In this document: piece after piece, positions 11,251-23,200 of the stretch
Position numbering within the stretch: the stretch's first letter is position 1
How the letters are laid out: every line of letters begins with the position of its first letter
DNA from: Sesamum alatum
Lineage: Eukaryota > Streptophyta > Magnoliopsida > Lamiales > Pedaliaceae
NCBI GenBank assembly: GCA_034509735.1
Contig: JACGWO010000003.1
Location: 36,354,466-36,418,465 of the forward strand
DNA length: 64,000 nucleotides
Reading direction: 5' to 3'
Made by a program: the position numbers and the translations under genes
Notes under the pieces: generated by a model
What the model saw: only the letters and a program-made list of their open reading frames with translations
What the model was told of the DNA's origin: nothing
The model's database searches: none

Positions 11251-11945
11251 ATTATTTTCATAAAATTTTCTATTTTTTGATATATTTAATTTTTTACAAG
11301 TTCTTTGAAATATAATGATAAATTTCAATATTTATTTGGAGAACATTTCAATAAACAGATTCTTCAACTATTCAAAAGATGATTTTTTAAGTTAAGAATT
11401 CTTTTTTTTTTTAATAGTAACTATACAATTTTAGAAGTCAGTAAAAATAAAATTCATATTTATCATTTACTTTATAAAATTTGTGAATTACTATGTCCAG
11501 TTGATATTTTGTTTATACGAGTCATTACTTTGGTAGATGGAATAAATTACAGTAAATAAATAAATAAATAATAAAGTTGTGGATGAGATTCGATTATACC
11601 ATCCAATATATTGTTCATTTGTAATGGTTAAATTTATAATAAAAATAATTTCATGTTTAATTGTATGGATAAATATGTGGCAACATTTTATTTTTCACTT
11701 ATATCCTTATACCAAGCCGTTCAAATTAACATGTGCATGAAAAAGTAGAGATATCACCCAATGTGACACCTCCTTAGTAATTGAATTTCATTTTATGAGA
11801 AATTCACATTTAACCCAATAAGATATATCATATTCTACTTGACATATTATGTAAACATCGTAGAATGACATATGTTAACAACATTTTGTATTTACTCCTC
11901 AACCTTAGTATATATACATATAAGGAAAGGAGAAAAGTGTAGTTC
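11251..11945. other. AT-rich spacer, no gene seen
   Basis: Aligns with unit 1 up to about 11745. From 11747 to the LINE, and again for about 60 bases after it, there is sequence with no counterpart in unit 1. Its origin is unclear. Confidence 0.5.
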
Positions 11946-11962
11946 CCAGTTATTACAAATTT

Positions 11963-12794
11963 TTTTAGGGGGGAATGTAAATTTTATCTATGTGTAAAGA
12001 GTTGTACAGACGAGCACAATCTCAATCATCGCCAGGCGATGTTCCAAAGCCTATATAATACAGAAGCTTGCAATGAAGGCTGCACATCACTACTAATAAT
12101 CCGAAGCCGAATTTGCTCTAAGACTAACTTGACCACGTCATCCGGAGTGGAGCGCTGATTCGCGAAGATTCTATTGTTCCTCTCCTACCACACATGGTAG
12201 ACGAGGGCTCTGAGGATGGCCCTATTCGCCATGTTGATAAGGTGGTTTCCGCGCCAGCACCGTCGCGCCCAAGCCACACCTCAACTCCACTCTCCCATCG
12301 GTCATGAAAACTTCACAGCACGCTGCAACAAAGCCACACATCTAGCCGAGAAAGGGCACCCAAAGAACATATGGGAGTGCGTTTCAAGAACATGCAGATC
12401 ACATAAACAACATAAGGTCTCTAAATGGCGGAACCACGGCCGATCTAGCTTTGATAGCTTCTCTCCTATGGCCAGCCAAAGGATGAAGTTATTCCTTGGG
12501 ATCTTGAACTTTCCTTGCATCAAACAATACCATGCTACTGCCTGACGTCTCGGGCGAAGAAATTCCAGCACAGCTGCCGTCGAGAAATGGCCATTCTTAG
12601 ATTTCCAGCGAACGACATCATAGCCGCCTTGGACGGGTGGGAGGTCGCAAAGCTGCAGTTGAGCCATCCCTCTGCTAGCTGGCAAGTTCCAGGTTCCGGC
12701 AGTGATGACCGCTAATAAAGGGGTCTCCATCGGCAGCCCCAACGTGTGGGGTCCCGTCGGCGCCCGTCGAATCAGGAACATGCAACCCCAACAT
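11963..12794 (-). mobile_element. 5'-truncated LINE (L1-type) insertion
   Basis: Flanked by a perfect 17-bp target-site duplication, CCAGTTATTACAAATTT, at 11946-11962 and 12795-12811. Read on the minus strand it starts inside the reverse transcriptase ORF and ends in a short A-rich tail (seen as T-rich on the plus strand at 11960-11966). Truncation at the 5' end, a variable-length duplication and an A-tail are hallmarks of target-primed LINE insertion. Unit 1 lacks it. Confidence 0.85.
12017..12794 (-). pseudogene. LINE ORF2 C-terminal fragment (zf-RVT region)
   Basis: The minus-strand frame shows the zinc-binding reverse transcriptase-associated (zf-RVT) region of plant L1 ORF2: DVVRWKSKNGHFSTAAVLEF, IPRNNFILWLAIGEKLSKLDR and a Cys/His cluster CCLCDLHVLETHSHMFFGCP. 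This frame meets a stop at 12302. Downstream on the minus strand the typical ending is recognisable as VYHVW, then a stop codon in place of the expected aromatic residue, then ERNNRIFANQ. The endonuclease and polymerase core are absent because of the 5' truncation, so it cannot transpose by itself. Confidence 0.8.
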
Positions 12795-12811
12795 CCAGTT
12801 ATTACAAATTT

Positions 12812-13250
12812 AAAATACAACCTCGCTGAAAGTCGACTATTTATGCAATTATGCGGCTAGAACTCTCAATTATAGATGACACTGGTAATAGAATTGGGCA
12901 AAATTAATATGAAAATGCAAATTAATGAAAACAAAAGGCTTTCTTACCACTTATAAGAAAAATTAGTAAATTAAATTAGTTGAATATATATGCTATTTGA
13001 TAAAAAAGAAAGAGATATATGTGTTACTAGTAAGACAAATTAGGTAATATGATCATTTTAGTTGATAAGTGAGGTTACATTTGTAAATTTTGTATTTCTT
13101 ACATCTGTAAAGTTGCATTTTATCAATGGGCTAGGCCTCATTAATAGTCCCGTCTACCCAGGGATGATGATAATAGACTTATTCAGCCTGAGCTTGGGCT
13201 TGATATCCTGGCCCAGGATGTCAAGACCAACCAATGGAAGTAAACGAGGG
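12812..13250. other. Spacer with CACTA empty site and hairpin, unit 2
   Basis: Contains the unoccupied CACTA target agagaTATatgtg at 13011-13023 and the second copy of the 12-bp-stem hairpin (13199-13225, one mismatch in the stem). No gene is visible. Confidence 0.6.
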
Positions 13251-13251
13251 C

Positions 13252-14372
13252 TTATTTATATTTTTATTATAAAAAAAAATAAAAATTATATGTGTACCGT
13301 GAAAACGGTACACATTGTAAAAATATAGTGGGTCGCCAAAAATCATTTTTTATTCTGAGTCGCCAGCCCAGCGGGCGACCCACGGTGGCCGCCGGCCCAG
13401 CTAACACTTTTTTTTTTTCTTTCTAAATCATTTTTTATTATTTTTAATATATAATTATAATAAGTGTTAATATGTTTAATAAGATTTTTAAAAAATTCAA
13501 AATTTCAGATTTTAAAAAGTTCAAATTTTAAGATTTTTAAAAAATTCAAAATTGTGAAATTAACATGGAAAAAAAAAGAAAAACACTAAATTAATTAAAA
13601 GTTAATGAATATAAAGGAAAATATACTTTGAGTATTATTTTTTAATAAAAGATAATAAGATACAAAAGTTTTTAGTAACTAATCTCTTCTAATATGAAGA
13701 ATTTTGATTTGAAATCTTTTACAGATTAAAGTACAAGTTTATCAACTTTCTGCTTAAGTTAAAAATTGGCGTAACAAATAAAAAATGTGTACTTTAAATT
13801 CATTCAGTAACATTAATTGGAGTTCCTTCAATTTTTCTTGCCCCTTATTTAATTTGGCAATTCCAGCAACACAGTTTGCAGCATCATGGTTCATATGATA
13901 ATTAAAAAAATTATGATTATAAAAATTTAAAATTAAAAATAATACACTAAAAAATTACATAAAAATGTGTATTCAAGTATTTGATACATTATTTTGTAAA
14001 ATTTTAAGTTTATTAGTTATTATAAAGAATTTTAAAATTGTAATAGTATTATCTTATTGGAATAAATTAATCATAATTAACTTTAATAATAAAATAAGAT
14101 TTAATTAGTAAATCTTATTAAATATATTAACACTTATTATAATTATATATTAAAAATAATAAAAAATAATTAAAAAAAAAAAGTGTCAGCTAGGCCGGCG
14201 ACCCATGGCCGCTAGCCCAGCGACCGTGGGTCGCTGGCCCAGCTGGCGACCCAGAAAAAAAAATAATTTTTTTAGTTGGACTGGCGACCCACTATATTTT
14301 TTACAATGTGTACTGTTTTCACGGTACACGTGTAATTTTTATTTTTTTTTATAATAAAAATATAAATAAGTC
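13252..14372. mobile_element. Non-autonomous element with ~250-bp terminal inverted repeats
   Basis: The two ends are long inverted complements. The left arm reads cttatttatatttttattat, then gtgtaccgtgaaaacggtac, then gtgggtcgcc; the right arm carries the same motifs inverted. Pairing extends about 240-270 bases from each side. The element is bordered by a 12-13-base direct repeat, agtaaacgaggg(c), at 13239-13251 and 14373-14385. Long inverted arms with a duplication of around 10 bases suggest a Mutator-like (TIR-MULE) or foldback element. The interior is AT-rich without a transposase frame. It is absent from unit 1. Confidence 0.7.
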
Positions 14373-14385
14373 AGTAAACGAGGGC

Positions 14386-14885
14386 AATATATATATATAT
14401 ACTAGTGTGGGTGGCATCCCAACGAGCATGTATAATTAAATAAAAAATTAAAAAATATTTTATATTTTTTAAAATATATTTTAATTAATAAAATAAAAAA
14501 TATTAAAAAATAAAACACAAAGACTTAGTAGAAGTTAAAAAGTATGGGCAATTTCAGGGTTTAAAAGAGTAGTTTGGGACGTGGAAGAGTGGAAAGGTGG
14601 GAACTGGAAGTTAATAAATTAAATAATTAATTAAATTAAATATAAAAATATAAAAATGACATACCAAAAAATAGTGGTGCTCTCAATCAATAATAAGGTA
14701 TTGATGATGTAGCAAGCATCCAACATCGATTGCAGACGAGGAGTTTGAGTGGCTTATAAACCCCAATGCCTCCTCTCCCTGGCGAGGCGCCTTTTCAGGA
14801 CAAAACCGTGAAGCTCATACAGAGCCAAAGCGGACAATACCTTGCGCAACGGGGCATTGATCAAGTCGCAAGTCGCATCAGGTAT
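14386..14885. mobile_element. Unit 2-specific insert with LTR/TRIM-like fragment
   Basis: Sequence without counterpart in unit 1. The part at about 14745-14885 (gcttataaaccccaatgcct, then ggcgccttttcaggacaaaa, then agccaaagcggacaatacc) resembles short plant LTR or TRIM ends that I recall in this general form. No paired repeat was found in the window, so this is a tentative reading; the AT-rich part at 14386-14740 shows nothing else. Confidence 0.3.
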
Positions 14886-15174
14886 AAATATATTGACAAG
14901 TTTATTCTTTAATATCATAACAAATTGAAACACTAACATGAAATATAATTTAAATATGGAGGACTATAAGGTCATACACTAAACATTTTTCCTTAAATTA
15001 ATTATATGGTTCGGATGTTCACATATATCATAATTCAACGTTCTCTTAAATAATTTCGTGGTCGCTTATAATATTATTAATATTTTTGCTATACTTAAAG
15101 GTATAAAGAAATAAGGTAAATTGAAATAGTTGAAAAATTCTTTTTATCCACGTCACTTTTTCTCTTTATGAAGA

Positions 15175-15317
15175 AAGTGATGTCTAGGGTTTTTTTTTAT
15201 CTCTCAGTGTCGATGGGCGCCGCTCCTATCCATGTCACTTTTTTTCTATGAAGAAAGTCACTTCTAGGGTTTTTTTACCTCCCATTGTCGTTGAGCGGCG
15301 CTCCCTCCTCTATAAAA
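15175..15317 (+). promoter_or_regulatory. Duplicated telo-box block and TATA box, unit 2
   Basis: Counterpart of 5165-5310: two copies of ctagggtttttt...ctcccattgtcg with GGGCGCCGCTC and GAGCGGCGCTC blocks, then TATAAAAAGG at 15311-15320. Spacing from the second block to the TATA box is kept. No conserved ATG follows. Confidence 0.45.
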
Positions 15318-15474
15318 AGGCAAAAACTTTCATTATATCTTCATCCTGAAAAACACCCAATTGACCCACCAATTCTTATATTGAAGTTGCTGCTCTCACC
15401 ACTTTCGTCCACAACCAAGGTTCGTTTTCTCCAATATTAGAGATATCTACACCCTTATATCAAAGATTTTAATC

Positions 15475-16255
15475 TTGTTTTCTATATCACCACCACTAGT
15501 TTTCCCTTTTACTAGATATCCCTATATCTCATGACACGGTCGCCAGATCTGTACACTCGCCACTGAAACTCACCCTATCATCCAGACCTCGCCTTAATAT
15601 TGCTAGCCGAGCTACAGAAAGACGTATCTCTCCTGTGCCGAGGTCCAACTTCTCTCCATTCTCAAATAAAGAAGATTCTATATCATTTTCTCCCTCGTTG
15701 TCATTAGTTTCTATTTTACTATCTTTAGATCTGGCGACATGATCACCAGATCTGTACAGTCCACCACTGGAACTCACCCTATCATCCCAGATTTTGCCTT
15801 AATATTGCTAACAAAGCCACATAAAAACTTATCTCCCTTATGTTGAGACCTTACTTCTCTTTGTTCTTTAAATACAAAACATTTTCTATTATTTTCTCCT
15901 TCATTGCCATTATTTCTCTTTACTATTCCTAAATCTTGTTAAATTTTTGCTAGATTTGTGTAGTTCACCGGTAGAACTCAACCCATTACCTAGATCTCGA
16001 CTAGACGTTGCTAATCAAGTCATTAGAGACACTCGTTTCCCTAGGATCGAGATCTATCTTCTCTATATCTTTAAATTACAAAAATTTTCCTCATTGCATC
16101 TCACTTTTACTAATTTTATCGTTATCATCCCCAGATCTTTTGAGATTTTCACCAAATTTTATACTCTCTTGCTTATTTACCCTAGTGTTTGCAGGGTCTC
16201 AGGTCAACGTTGCCAACCAAGCCAAATAAAGACCTATCTCGCTTGGGTCATGATC
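15475..16255 (+). repeat. Degenerate tandem array of ~180-205-bp units, unit 2
   Basis: Counterpart of 5455-6220, again with about four diverged copies (agatctcgcgacac-like, ctcaccctatcatcc, gccttaatattgcta and acttatctccctt landmarks). Reading frames are not conserved with unit 1. Confidence 0.65.
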
Positions 16256-16276
16256 TACTTTCTGCACTCCCTCTAT

Positions 16277-16690
16277 AAGAGTGTGTTTGGCTGAGCTTAT
16301 AAACTCCCAAATATCTTATAAAATTTTATTTGCCCTTTAAGAAAAATAAACCCAACCTATCTTTTTGTATAAGATATTTTAAACTCTTTATTTTTAACAT
16401 CTAGAGACAAAAACATTCATTATTATATTGTTAGTATTTTACTTTTATCCTTCACATAATTGACGTTTTCTCTAAAAGCAGAACTATTTATTTATATGAT
16501 TCTAAATTTTAACAGTTCAATGGTTTTTCTTTTTTGGTCGTTATTGCGATTCTAAGCTCTAATATCTTATTTATCTAAATACTCAAAAAAAAAATTATTT
16601 TCAAAATAAAATTCAAAATTTTAAAACAACTTATAAAATATTGGAACTTACAAAGTAAAATAAACTTAGCCAAACATCCTCTAAGTCGCC
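16277..16690. mobile_element. MITE-like inverted-repeat element, unit 2
   Basis: The left end agagtgtttggctgagcttat and the right end aacttagccaaacatcctct are imperfect inverted complements. Same element and same position as the unit 1 copy at 6352-6752. No coding content. Confidence 0.6.
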
Positions 16691-17284
16691 ATTATCGCAT
16701 AACACCCGCTTCGTACTCTTTCATTGGACTTCTCATAAGAAGAATCGATTCAATCAAGAATCAGGTAACACTTAAATAAGTTTTTGGAGTAATGAAAGCT
16801 TTATCTTTCAATTTACTTTGATGTCTTGTACTCTTAGTTTTCTATAGTGTTTGAAGTCTTATTTTGTTATATGCTTATTTCGACATTGAATCTTATATTT
16901 TGGTTGTCTAACTTGGCATGAATTAGAACATGATAGGAATGTTTGTGTTGGGTATTCAAGCTTTATTGTTATAATCTCGTCAATTTTCAAAGTAAAATAG
17001 CTTTTACTTTTTTAAAAAAATTAAATAAATATTTATGTTATGATAATTTCTACAACATTTAGTTCTTTTGATTTTCTGTTTGTTTTATCTTCAATTTTTT
17101 TATTACATCTTACGTTAGATATACTTGTATAGATGAGATAAGGCTGAATGTTTCAATGATATATAGATTATTCTATTGTATCTTTTGGATAAGTTCGAAA
17201 TTGATATTTCTTATATTACTGAAATAAGAAATTTAATTACAATAAATAGGGAATAAAGCAAAAAAGGAAAAATATTAATTTTCG

Positions 17285-17431
17285 ACGTGGCGGCCAGATA
17301 TTGGTGGCCTGTCCATGATGAGAGAGGGTAATTGATACGGAGAAAAGAACGCACCTCAAAAACCACACGTGTTAAAAAAGCCGGGTTTTTGGTAGCAATC
17401 CCATGCTCTGACACCACACCCCTTATAAATA
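17285..17431 (+). promoter_or_regulatory. Core promoter of F-box gene B
   Basis: ACGTGGC at 17285, the GGCC-AGATATTGGT-GGCC block, ACACGTGT at 17365-17372 and TATA box TTATAAATA at 17423-17431 are all retained relative to copy A, 103 bases upstream of the ATG. Confidence 0.6.
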
Positions 17432-17533
17432 CGCTCGTTTCTCCTCACATACACACTCAGAGACACACAACACACGCAAGTGACAGAGAATCCTTTGTTT
17501 TTCTCTCAAAATTCCGTCCAGGTTCGTGTAGTT

Positions 17534-19442
17534 ATGGCTGGAAGGAGAAGAACCAAACTCAGAAAGTAAAGTTTTTTGGTGTTCTTGAACCAATTGGATT
17601 CAGGAATCGATATCTGCATGTTGTTTTGATGATTGATTTGTTATATGTGGCTGAATCTAACCCTGTTGCAGGTTTTAAAAGTTTGTGTGATTTTGAATGC
17701 AATCAGAATTGAGTGTTTGAAGAGAATGGGATTGGATGAATTTATGATTTGCTTGTTATGGAGTTTGAGTGATTCGCCAGTCTCTTCTTGATTTACACCA
17801 ATTTGAAGTTGGCGAATAGGGCTCATAATCGTTTCTCTGCACATTATAAAGTTGTTTTAATTGCTTTTTTCGGTGTTAAACGTAGATTTATGTTTCAATG
17901 CATTTAACTTTAGTCATAAGGGTTGTGTTAAAGCTCATAAGAGTTGCAAATCTTTTCAAAGTAAATTCAAAACCATGCATCATTTTTGCAAGAATTCTGG
18001 TTTCCAAACGTATTACATTGATTTATCACCGGCATTGAATCAAATCGGACTTTGATTTGAATATACAAGGAAAATATTTGGATAGGCCATGGATCTGTCT
18101 GATTTTGATTTGTAATCTTTTAACTCAATTGTAAGAATCCTTTGAACTGAAAAATAAGGCAGTCAGTTTTTAAATGGACTCCCCATCAGATTCTCAAACC
18201 CACCTAGGTATAGTTTCTTGTTTGTTTTGTTGATTGTTTATTTGTTGACAAATATAGTCAGGCAGATTAGTAGTGATTTTCTTTCAATTAAACTCACTTG
18301 ACTACTTTTATTGTTCATTCTGGTCAATCTGATGCAATTTCCATGCTTGTAGATTGGTTGATACAATCAAAGAAGATCAAAGAGTTTCATGTGGGCCGGA
18401 AGAGCAAAATTCAGCAGCGCCTGATCTCCCATCAGAGATTTTGGAGCGGCTTTTTTCTCCATTAGACTTGAGAGATAACATCCGTGCTGCTGCTGTTTGC
18501 AAATCATGGCAAGCTGTTGCAACCTCTGTTCGGAAGTCCGACAGGCCTCCATGGCTTATGATTTGCCCAAAAGTTGGCAACTTGTATGATTTCTATGACC
18601 CTACTCAACGCAAAACACATTCTCTTGATTTGCCAGAGTTAAAGGGCTCTAGGATCTGTTATGCCAAGGATGGTTGGTTGCTGATATCCAAGCCAAGAAC
18701 TCGGCGCGTCTTCTTCTTTTCCCCTTATACTCTGGAGTTGAACAAACTTCCTAAGCTACAGTTAGCTCACCAAATAGTTGCCTTTTCAGCTGCGCCAACG
18801 TCTGATAACTGTATCATTTTTACAGTTAAGCATGTTAACCCCATGGCTGTTGCCGTTAGCACTTGTCGGCCTGGAGATGATGCATGGACCACCATCAATT
18901 TCGAAAACCAGCTGCCGTTTGTCAGCAGCATTTGGACTAAGATAGTCTTCTCCAAGGGCCGTTTCTATTGTTTGAGTGAAACTGGTTGGCTTGGGGTCTA
19001 TAACACAAATAATGGTGTGTGGGCAGTTCTCTCTGTGCCTCCACCTAAATGCACAGAGTACTTTCCCCCTGAGAACTGGTGGAAAGGCAAATTCATGGCG
19101 GAGTATAATGGGGACATTTTTGTTGTGTACACTTGTGCTGCTGTGAACCCCATCATATACAAGTTGGACGAGATGAAACAAGTTTGGGTGGAGATGGGAT
19201 CTTTACAAGGAATGACATTCTTTGCGAACTTTTTGTCTTCCCATGTTCGGGCTGATCTTGTCGGGGAGATGAGAAACAATGTTTATTTCTCTAAGGTTCT
19301 ATATTATGGGAAACGCTGTGTCACATATTCTATTGATCGCGACAGATATTATCCTCGAAAGCAGCCTTTTGATTGTGGAGAGCAAGATCCTTTCCAGAGC
19401 ATTTGGATTGAACCACCCGAAGATGTTTCGACTATCCTCTAA
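17534..19442 (+). CDS. F-box/DUF295 protein, tandem copy B (two exons)
   Basis: Paralogue of the gene at 7636-9681 with the same architecture. Exon 1 is 17534-17565 (MAGRRRTKLRK), the intron is 17566-18352, and exon 2 is 18353-19442, for 373 residues. The split-codon join falls at the same place as in copy A. F-box at about residues 35-75 (DLPSEILERLFSPLDLRDN, then VCKSWQAV). The DUF295 propeller-like region follows (DGWLLISKPRTRRV, FSPYTLELNKLPKL, DIFVVYTCAAVNPI). Copies A and B are close paralogues; many differences are conservative, and neither has a stop or frameshift in the domains, so both look functional. Copy B ends VSTIL, four residues longer than copy A, because a TGA in A corresponds to TCG here. 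Likely an SCF substrate adaptor; target unknown. Confidence 0.88.
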
Positions 19443-20208
19443 AGATGACAGTTACAGTGGTAAAAATATATAGTTAATGTTATCTTATGAACTTTGCTAT
19501 TTACAGGTGTAGTCACTTGTACCTTGCCGGTTGCTGAGGAATTTGACAACAACCAATAGTTTATCTTTAATGTAGATGTCCGGAATACCAGAATGTTGTT
19601 TGTTTCCTTTCAATTTTCATGGACTTAGTCAGTATAGGTAAACGGCTAACATAAGAATGCGACTTCAACTTGGACTTCAGTTCAGTGTGCTGAACTTCAA
19701 GCTACAATTCTTGCAGACAACTCCCCTGTGTTTGAGGAATTCTTCGTCAGGGTCTCTTCCAGTCAACATGATCAGAGTTTCACAGTGGTCCCGCATATCA
19801 AAATTTGCCCCGACTAATATAGTAAAAGAAGAGGACCAAGAAGAGCCGCAAACATAGATAAGGAGGGTGGGGCCTGGAGTCAAGTTCTGATTCTGATATG
19901 CACTCCGAAAATCCAAGAACAAAGGTCATTCAAAGTGATTTCACATTTGTTTTCTAATGAATAAACATTCATTGGACTATCTTGAAGGCACAACCCATAA
20001 CAAAATAAATGAGGAAGATTCGATCATCAGACAATCTTAGGGGCTTCATGCCTGACTCAAGTATGTTTTTACACTAACCACTCAATCATAAAAGGCAATT
20101 AACCACATAAACCTACAAGTGGATCCATTACATGACACAGTCAAGATAAATGGAGCTAAGATTCGAGAATTACCTCAGGGCAAGCAAGAGTTGGTGCTGA
20201 GAAAAAAT
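19443..20208. other. 3' flank of F-box gene B, no gene seen
   Basis: Presumed 3'UTR then unique spacer. Similarity to the unit 1 flank stops just after the coding end. Short open frames here lack any recognisable domain. Confidence 0.5.
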
Positions 20209-23200
20209 GGGCCAAAGACAATTTACCCCTCCTGTATTATTGAAAAAGTTCAATTTACCCTTCTGTGAAAAATAAAGTGCAAAACCCCCTATACTTTTAC
20301 AAATGATGCACATTGCCTCCTCAAAACCAAAGTGAGCAGTATCCCAAAAGTTAAATGGCCAATTTGCCCCTAGTTATATATGAATTTTCACAGCCCACTT
20401 TTCAACTCATTTGACAGAAATTGGGATCATTTCTCTGATGAAGGAAAAAACCCCCAGAATCCTATTTGAACTAAAATCTGTCAATTTCTACTCCCAAATC
20501 AACCTAAATCAACCAAAACCTAAGATTTAGAGTGTGTCTAGTGAGGTTTTGCAACTTCAGAGTTTTTTCTGAGTGAGTTTGCAAAGACTGGAGAAACGCG
20601 AAGGACGACGTGAAGTTTGGTGCTGCGTAAGAAGGGTATTGTGTGTTGTTCTTCGAAGACAAAAGAAGGCTCAGTATTAGGGTTCTATTTGTTGAAAAAA
20701 ATGAAGGTATGTATGCTTTTATAGTGCTAGCATTTATTCTTACTGTCGTGTCTTTTTTTTTTTTTTTTTAAGTTCATGCTTTATGCTTTTTGACATTGTG
20801 TTTGGGACCTAAACTGAAATTATTAAATATTTGTCTTGCTTTGAATTTGTCTTATTTGTTGAATTGTGTATCTACTTTTTTTTTTTTTGAATATTTCTGT
20901 AGAATGAATATTCTTGTTGAGAATCTAGAATATTGTATTTGTTATGTTTCGCTTTTTGTAAACATATGCCCTCTTGTTTGTCTTGAGAAATAACTGGTCC
21001 CTAGTATAGTATGAGCATGTTCATTTTACCCCCTTATGATATTATTTTGTTTCTGTATGTTGTTGTTTTGTCTAGAATTTGGTTATCTTCTAATGATGGG
21101 TTTTTTTTTTTTTCAATTGATTTTAATTGCAGAGTTTTGAATACCATGATTTAGAGTTTTGGTACGGTGGTAGATTTGTTAAAACTAATAAATTGAGATA
21201 TGTAGGAGGTAGGAAACAAGTGATTGAAAAGATTGATATAGACTTTCTGAGTCTATATGAATTGGGTGTAATGTATGATAAGGTTGGGGGAAGGAAGTTC
21301 TGTATGAACTTCTACTATAAAACACCACCTCAACCATTAGATACAACATTGAGGATGATAAAAAGTGAGTGCCCTAACTTGTGTTTGGTAGATTTGCAAA
21401 ATGCATATAGACGGCTAGATGTTGTGGTTGAAATTTATGTAGTAGAGGAGGATGGGAAACAATTCACATCCTAGATACCCAAGGGAATATAATTGCTAAT
21501 GAAAATGAGGAAGGGATGAGGTACTTATTAGATGGTATTAGTTTCAATGAGTTTGAGGAAGAAGGAGAAAAAACAGTGAATGATGGGGACTTGGGTGAGG
21601 GTGAAAACAGGGAAATGGAGGGTGAGGGTGAAAACATAATGAATGGTGGGGTAATGGATGAGGATAAAAACATAGAGGTGGGGGATGAGGGTGAAAACAC
21701 AGTGAATGGTGGGGTGATGGATGAGGGTGAAAATAGAGAGATGGGGGTGAGGGTGAAAAAACTAGGATGGGTGAAGAGGGTGAAAAAATTGTGAGGAATA
21801 AGGGAAAGAGGGTGATGGATGGATATGGTAGTTCAATGTCCTCATCAGAGTTTGATGACTCTTCTGATGAGGACTATAGGCAACCAAATATAGAGGAGGA
21901 GACTGAATCCGAAACAAACAGCCTTTTTTTTAAGACTTGGAGGGGTCTAGTGATGATGATATTTTTTTGAATAAGAATCCAACAAAAAGACAATTATTGA
22001 AAAAACTGAGAGAGTTTAGAAAGGAGATGGTGAGCCTAAAGTAGTTAATGATGATGATTTTGAGGTGAATGTGAATGAATGGTTTAGTGATAGGGGGATG
22101 AGGAAGAGATTGACCTTGATGGAAGTGCACCTTGATGGAAGTGCTGAAAGTGCCAATGAGAATGGACTAAACCATCATGTGTTTAAACAATCTAACTCCA
22201 AAACTGTTGACTTGGTGGTGGGGATGAAATTTGTTAATTGTAGAGAATTCAGGGAGGCATTGAGGGATTGGTGTGTGAGCAATGAGTTTGGCATTGAGTA
22301 TGTAAAGAATGAAAAGAGAAGAATAACTGCAAAATGCAAACATGTGGGGTGTGATTGGTGAATACTTGCCTTCCCAATCATGAATGGGGATATTTTCCAA
22401 ATCAAGACACTTAAAGGAACACACACTTGCCCAAGAACTTATGATAACATCTTGGCCAAGGCTTCAGACTTGACCAAGAGGATTGAAAATGCAATAAGAG
22501 ATAACCCAATATCCCTATTGAACAGTTGAAAAACATCATAAAAAGAAAATGTAAACTTGGAGTAAGTAGGGCTAAAGTGGTGGGAGCCAAGCGACAAGTT
22601 TTAAATGCAATTAAGGGGTTGATGCACTTTAGTATGACGGTCTTTGGGACTACTGTAAGATATTGAGAATTGCAATCCTAGTACTAAGGTTATCCTTAGG
22701 AAGGTTGATGGTTCAGAACCACCATTGTTTGAGAAATTGTATGCCATTCTACATGCAATGAAAAAAGGATTTTTAAGTGGGTGTAAGCCAATGATTGGAT
22801 TGGATGACTGTTTTTCAAAAACATGTTTTGGGAAATAGTTACTAGTGGTTTTGGGTAGAGATGGAAATGACAACATGGTGCCAATAGCAATGGTTGTTGT
22901 TTCTGTTGAAAACAGGGAGAATTAGAGGTGGTTTTTGGGTGAATTGTTAGATGAAATAGGTGGGTTAGGAACTGCAAAATGGAGCTTTTTTCTGACAGAC
23001 AACAAGGATTGATTGAGGCACTAAAAGAGCTTGTCCTAAAAAGTGAGCATAGATACTGCGTAAGACACATGTACCAAAACTCAAAATGAAATTCAAAGCA
23101 CAAGAACTGAAAATATTTTTCTAGAGGGCTGCAGCAACAGGGAATAAGAGGGACTTTGAGTTATGGATGAAAAAAATAGAAGGGGTAGATCTAAGGTCAA

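Larger units (their letters stand above)
9872..19440 (+). repeat. Tandem segmental duplication, unit 2
   Basis: Second copy of the duplicated block, in the same orientation as unit 1. Similarity starts at the motif ctttgatgaaaatgaaca and ends around gactatcct, at the last codons of the second F-box gene; downstream flanks of the two genes are unrelated. It lacks the CACTA element of unit 1 but carries a LINE fragment (11963-12794), a long-inverted-repeat element (13252-14372) and extra sequence at about 14386-14885. The unshared insertions imply that the two units diverged before some of the transposition events. Confidence 0.85.

Noticed and set aside
13062..13328. 88-codon frame in unit 2
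   Set aside because: It runs across a transposon boundary (13252) and contains no domain.
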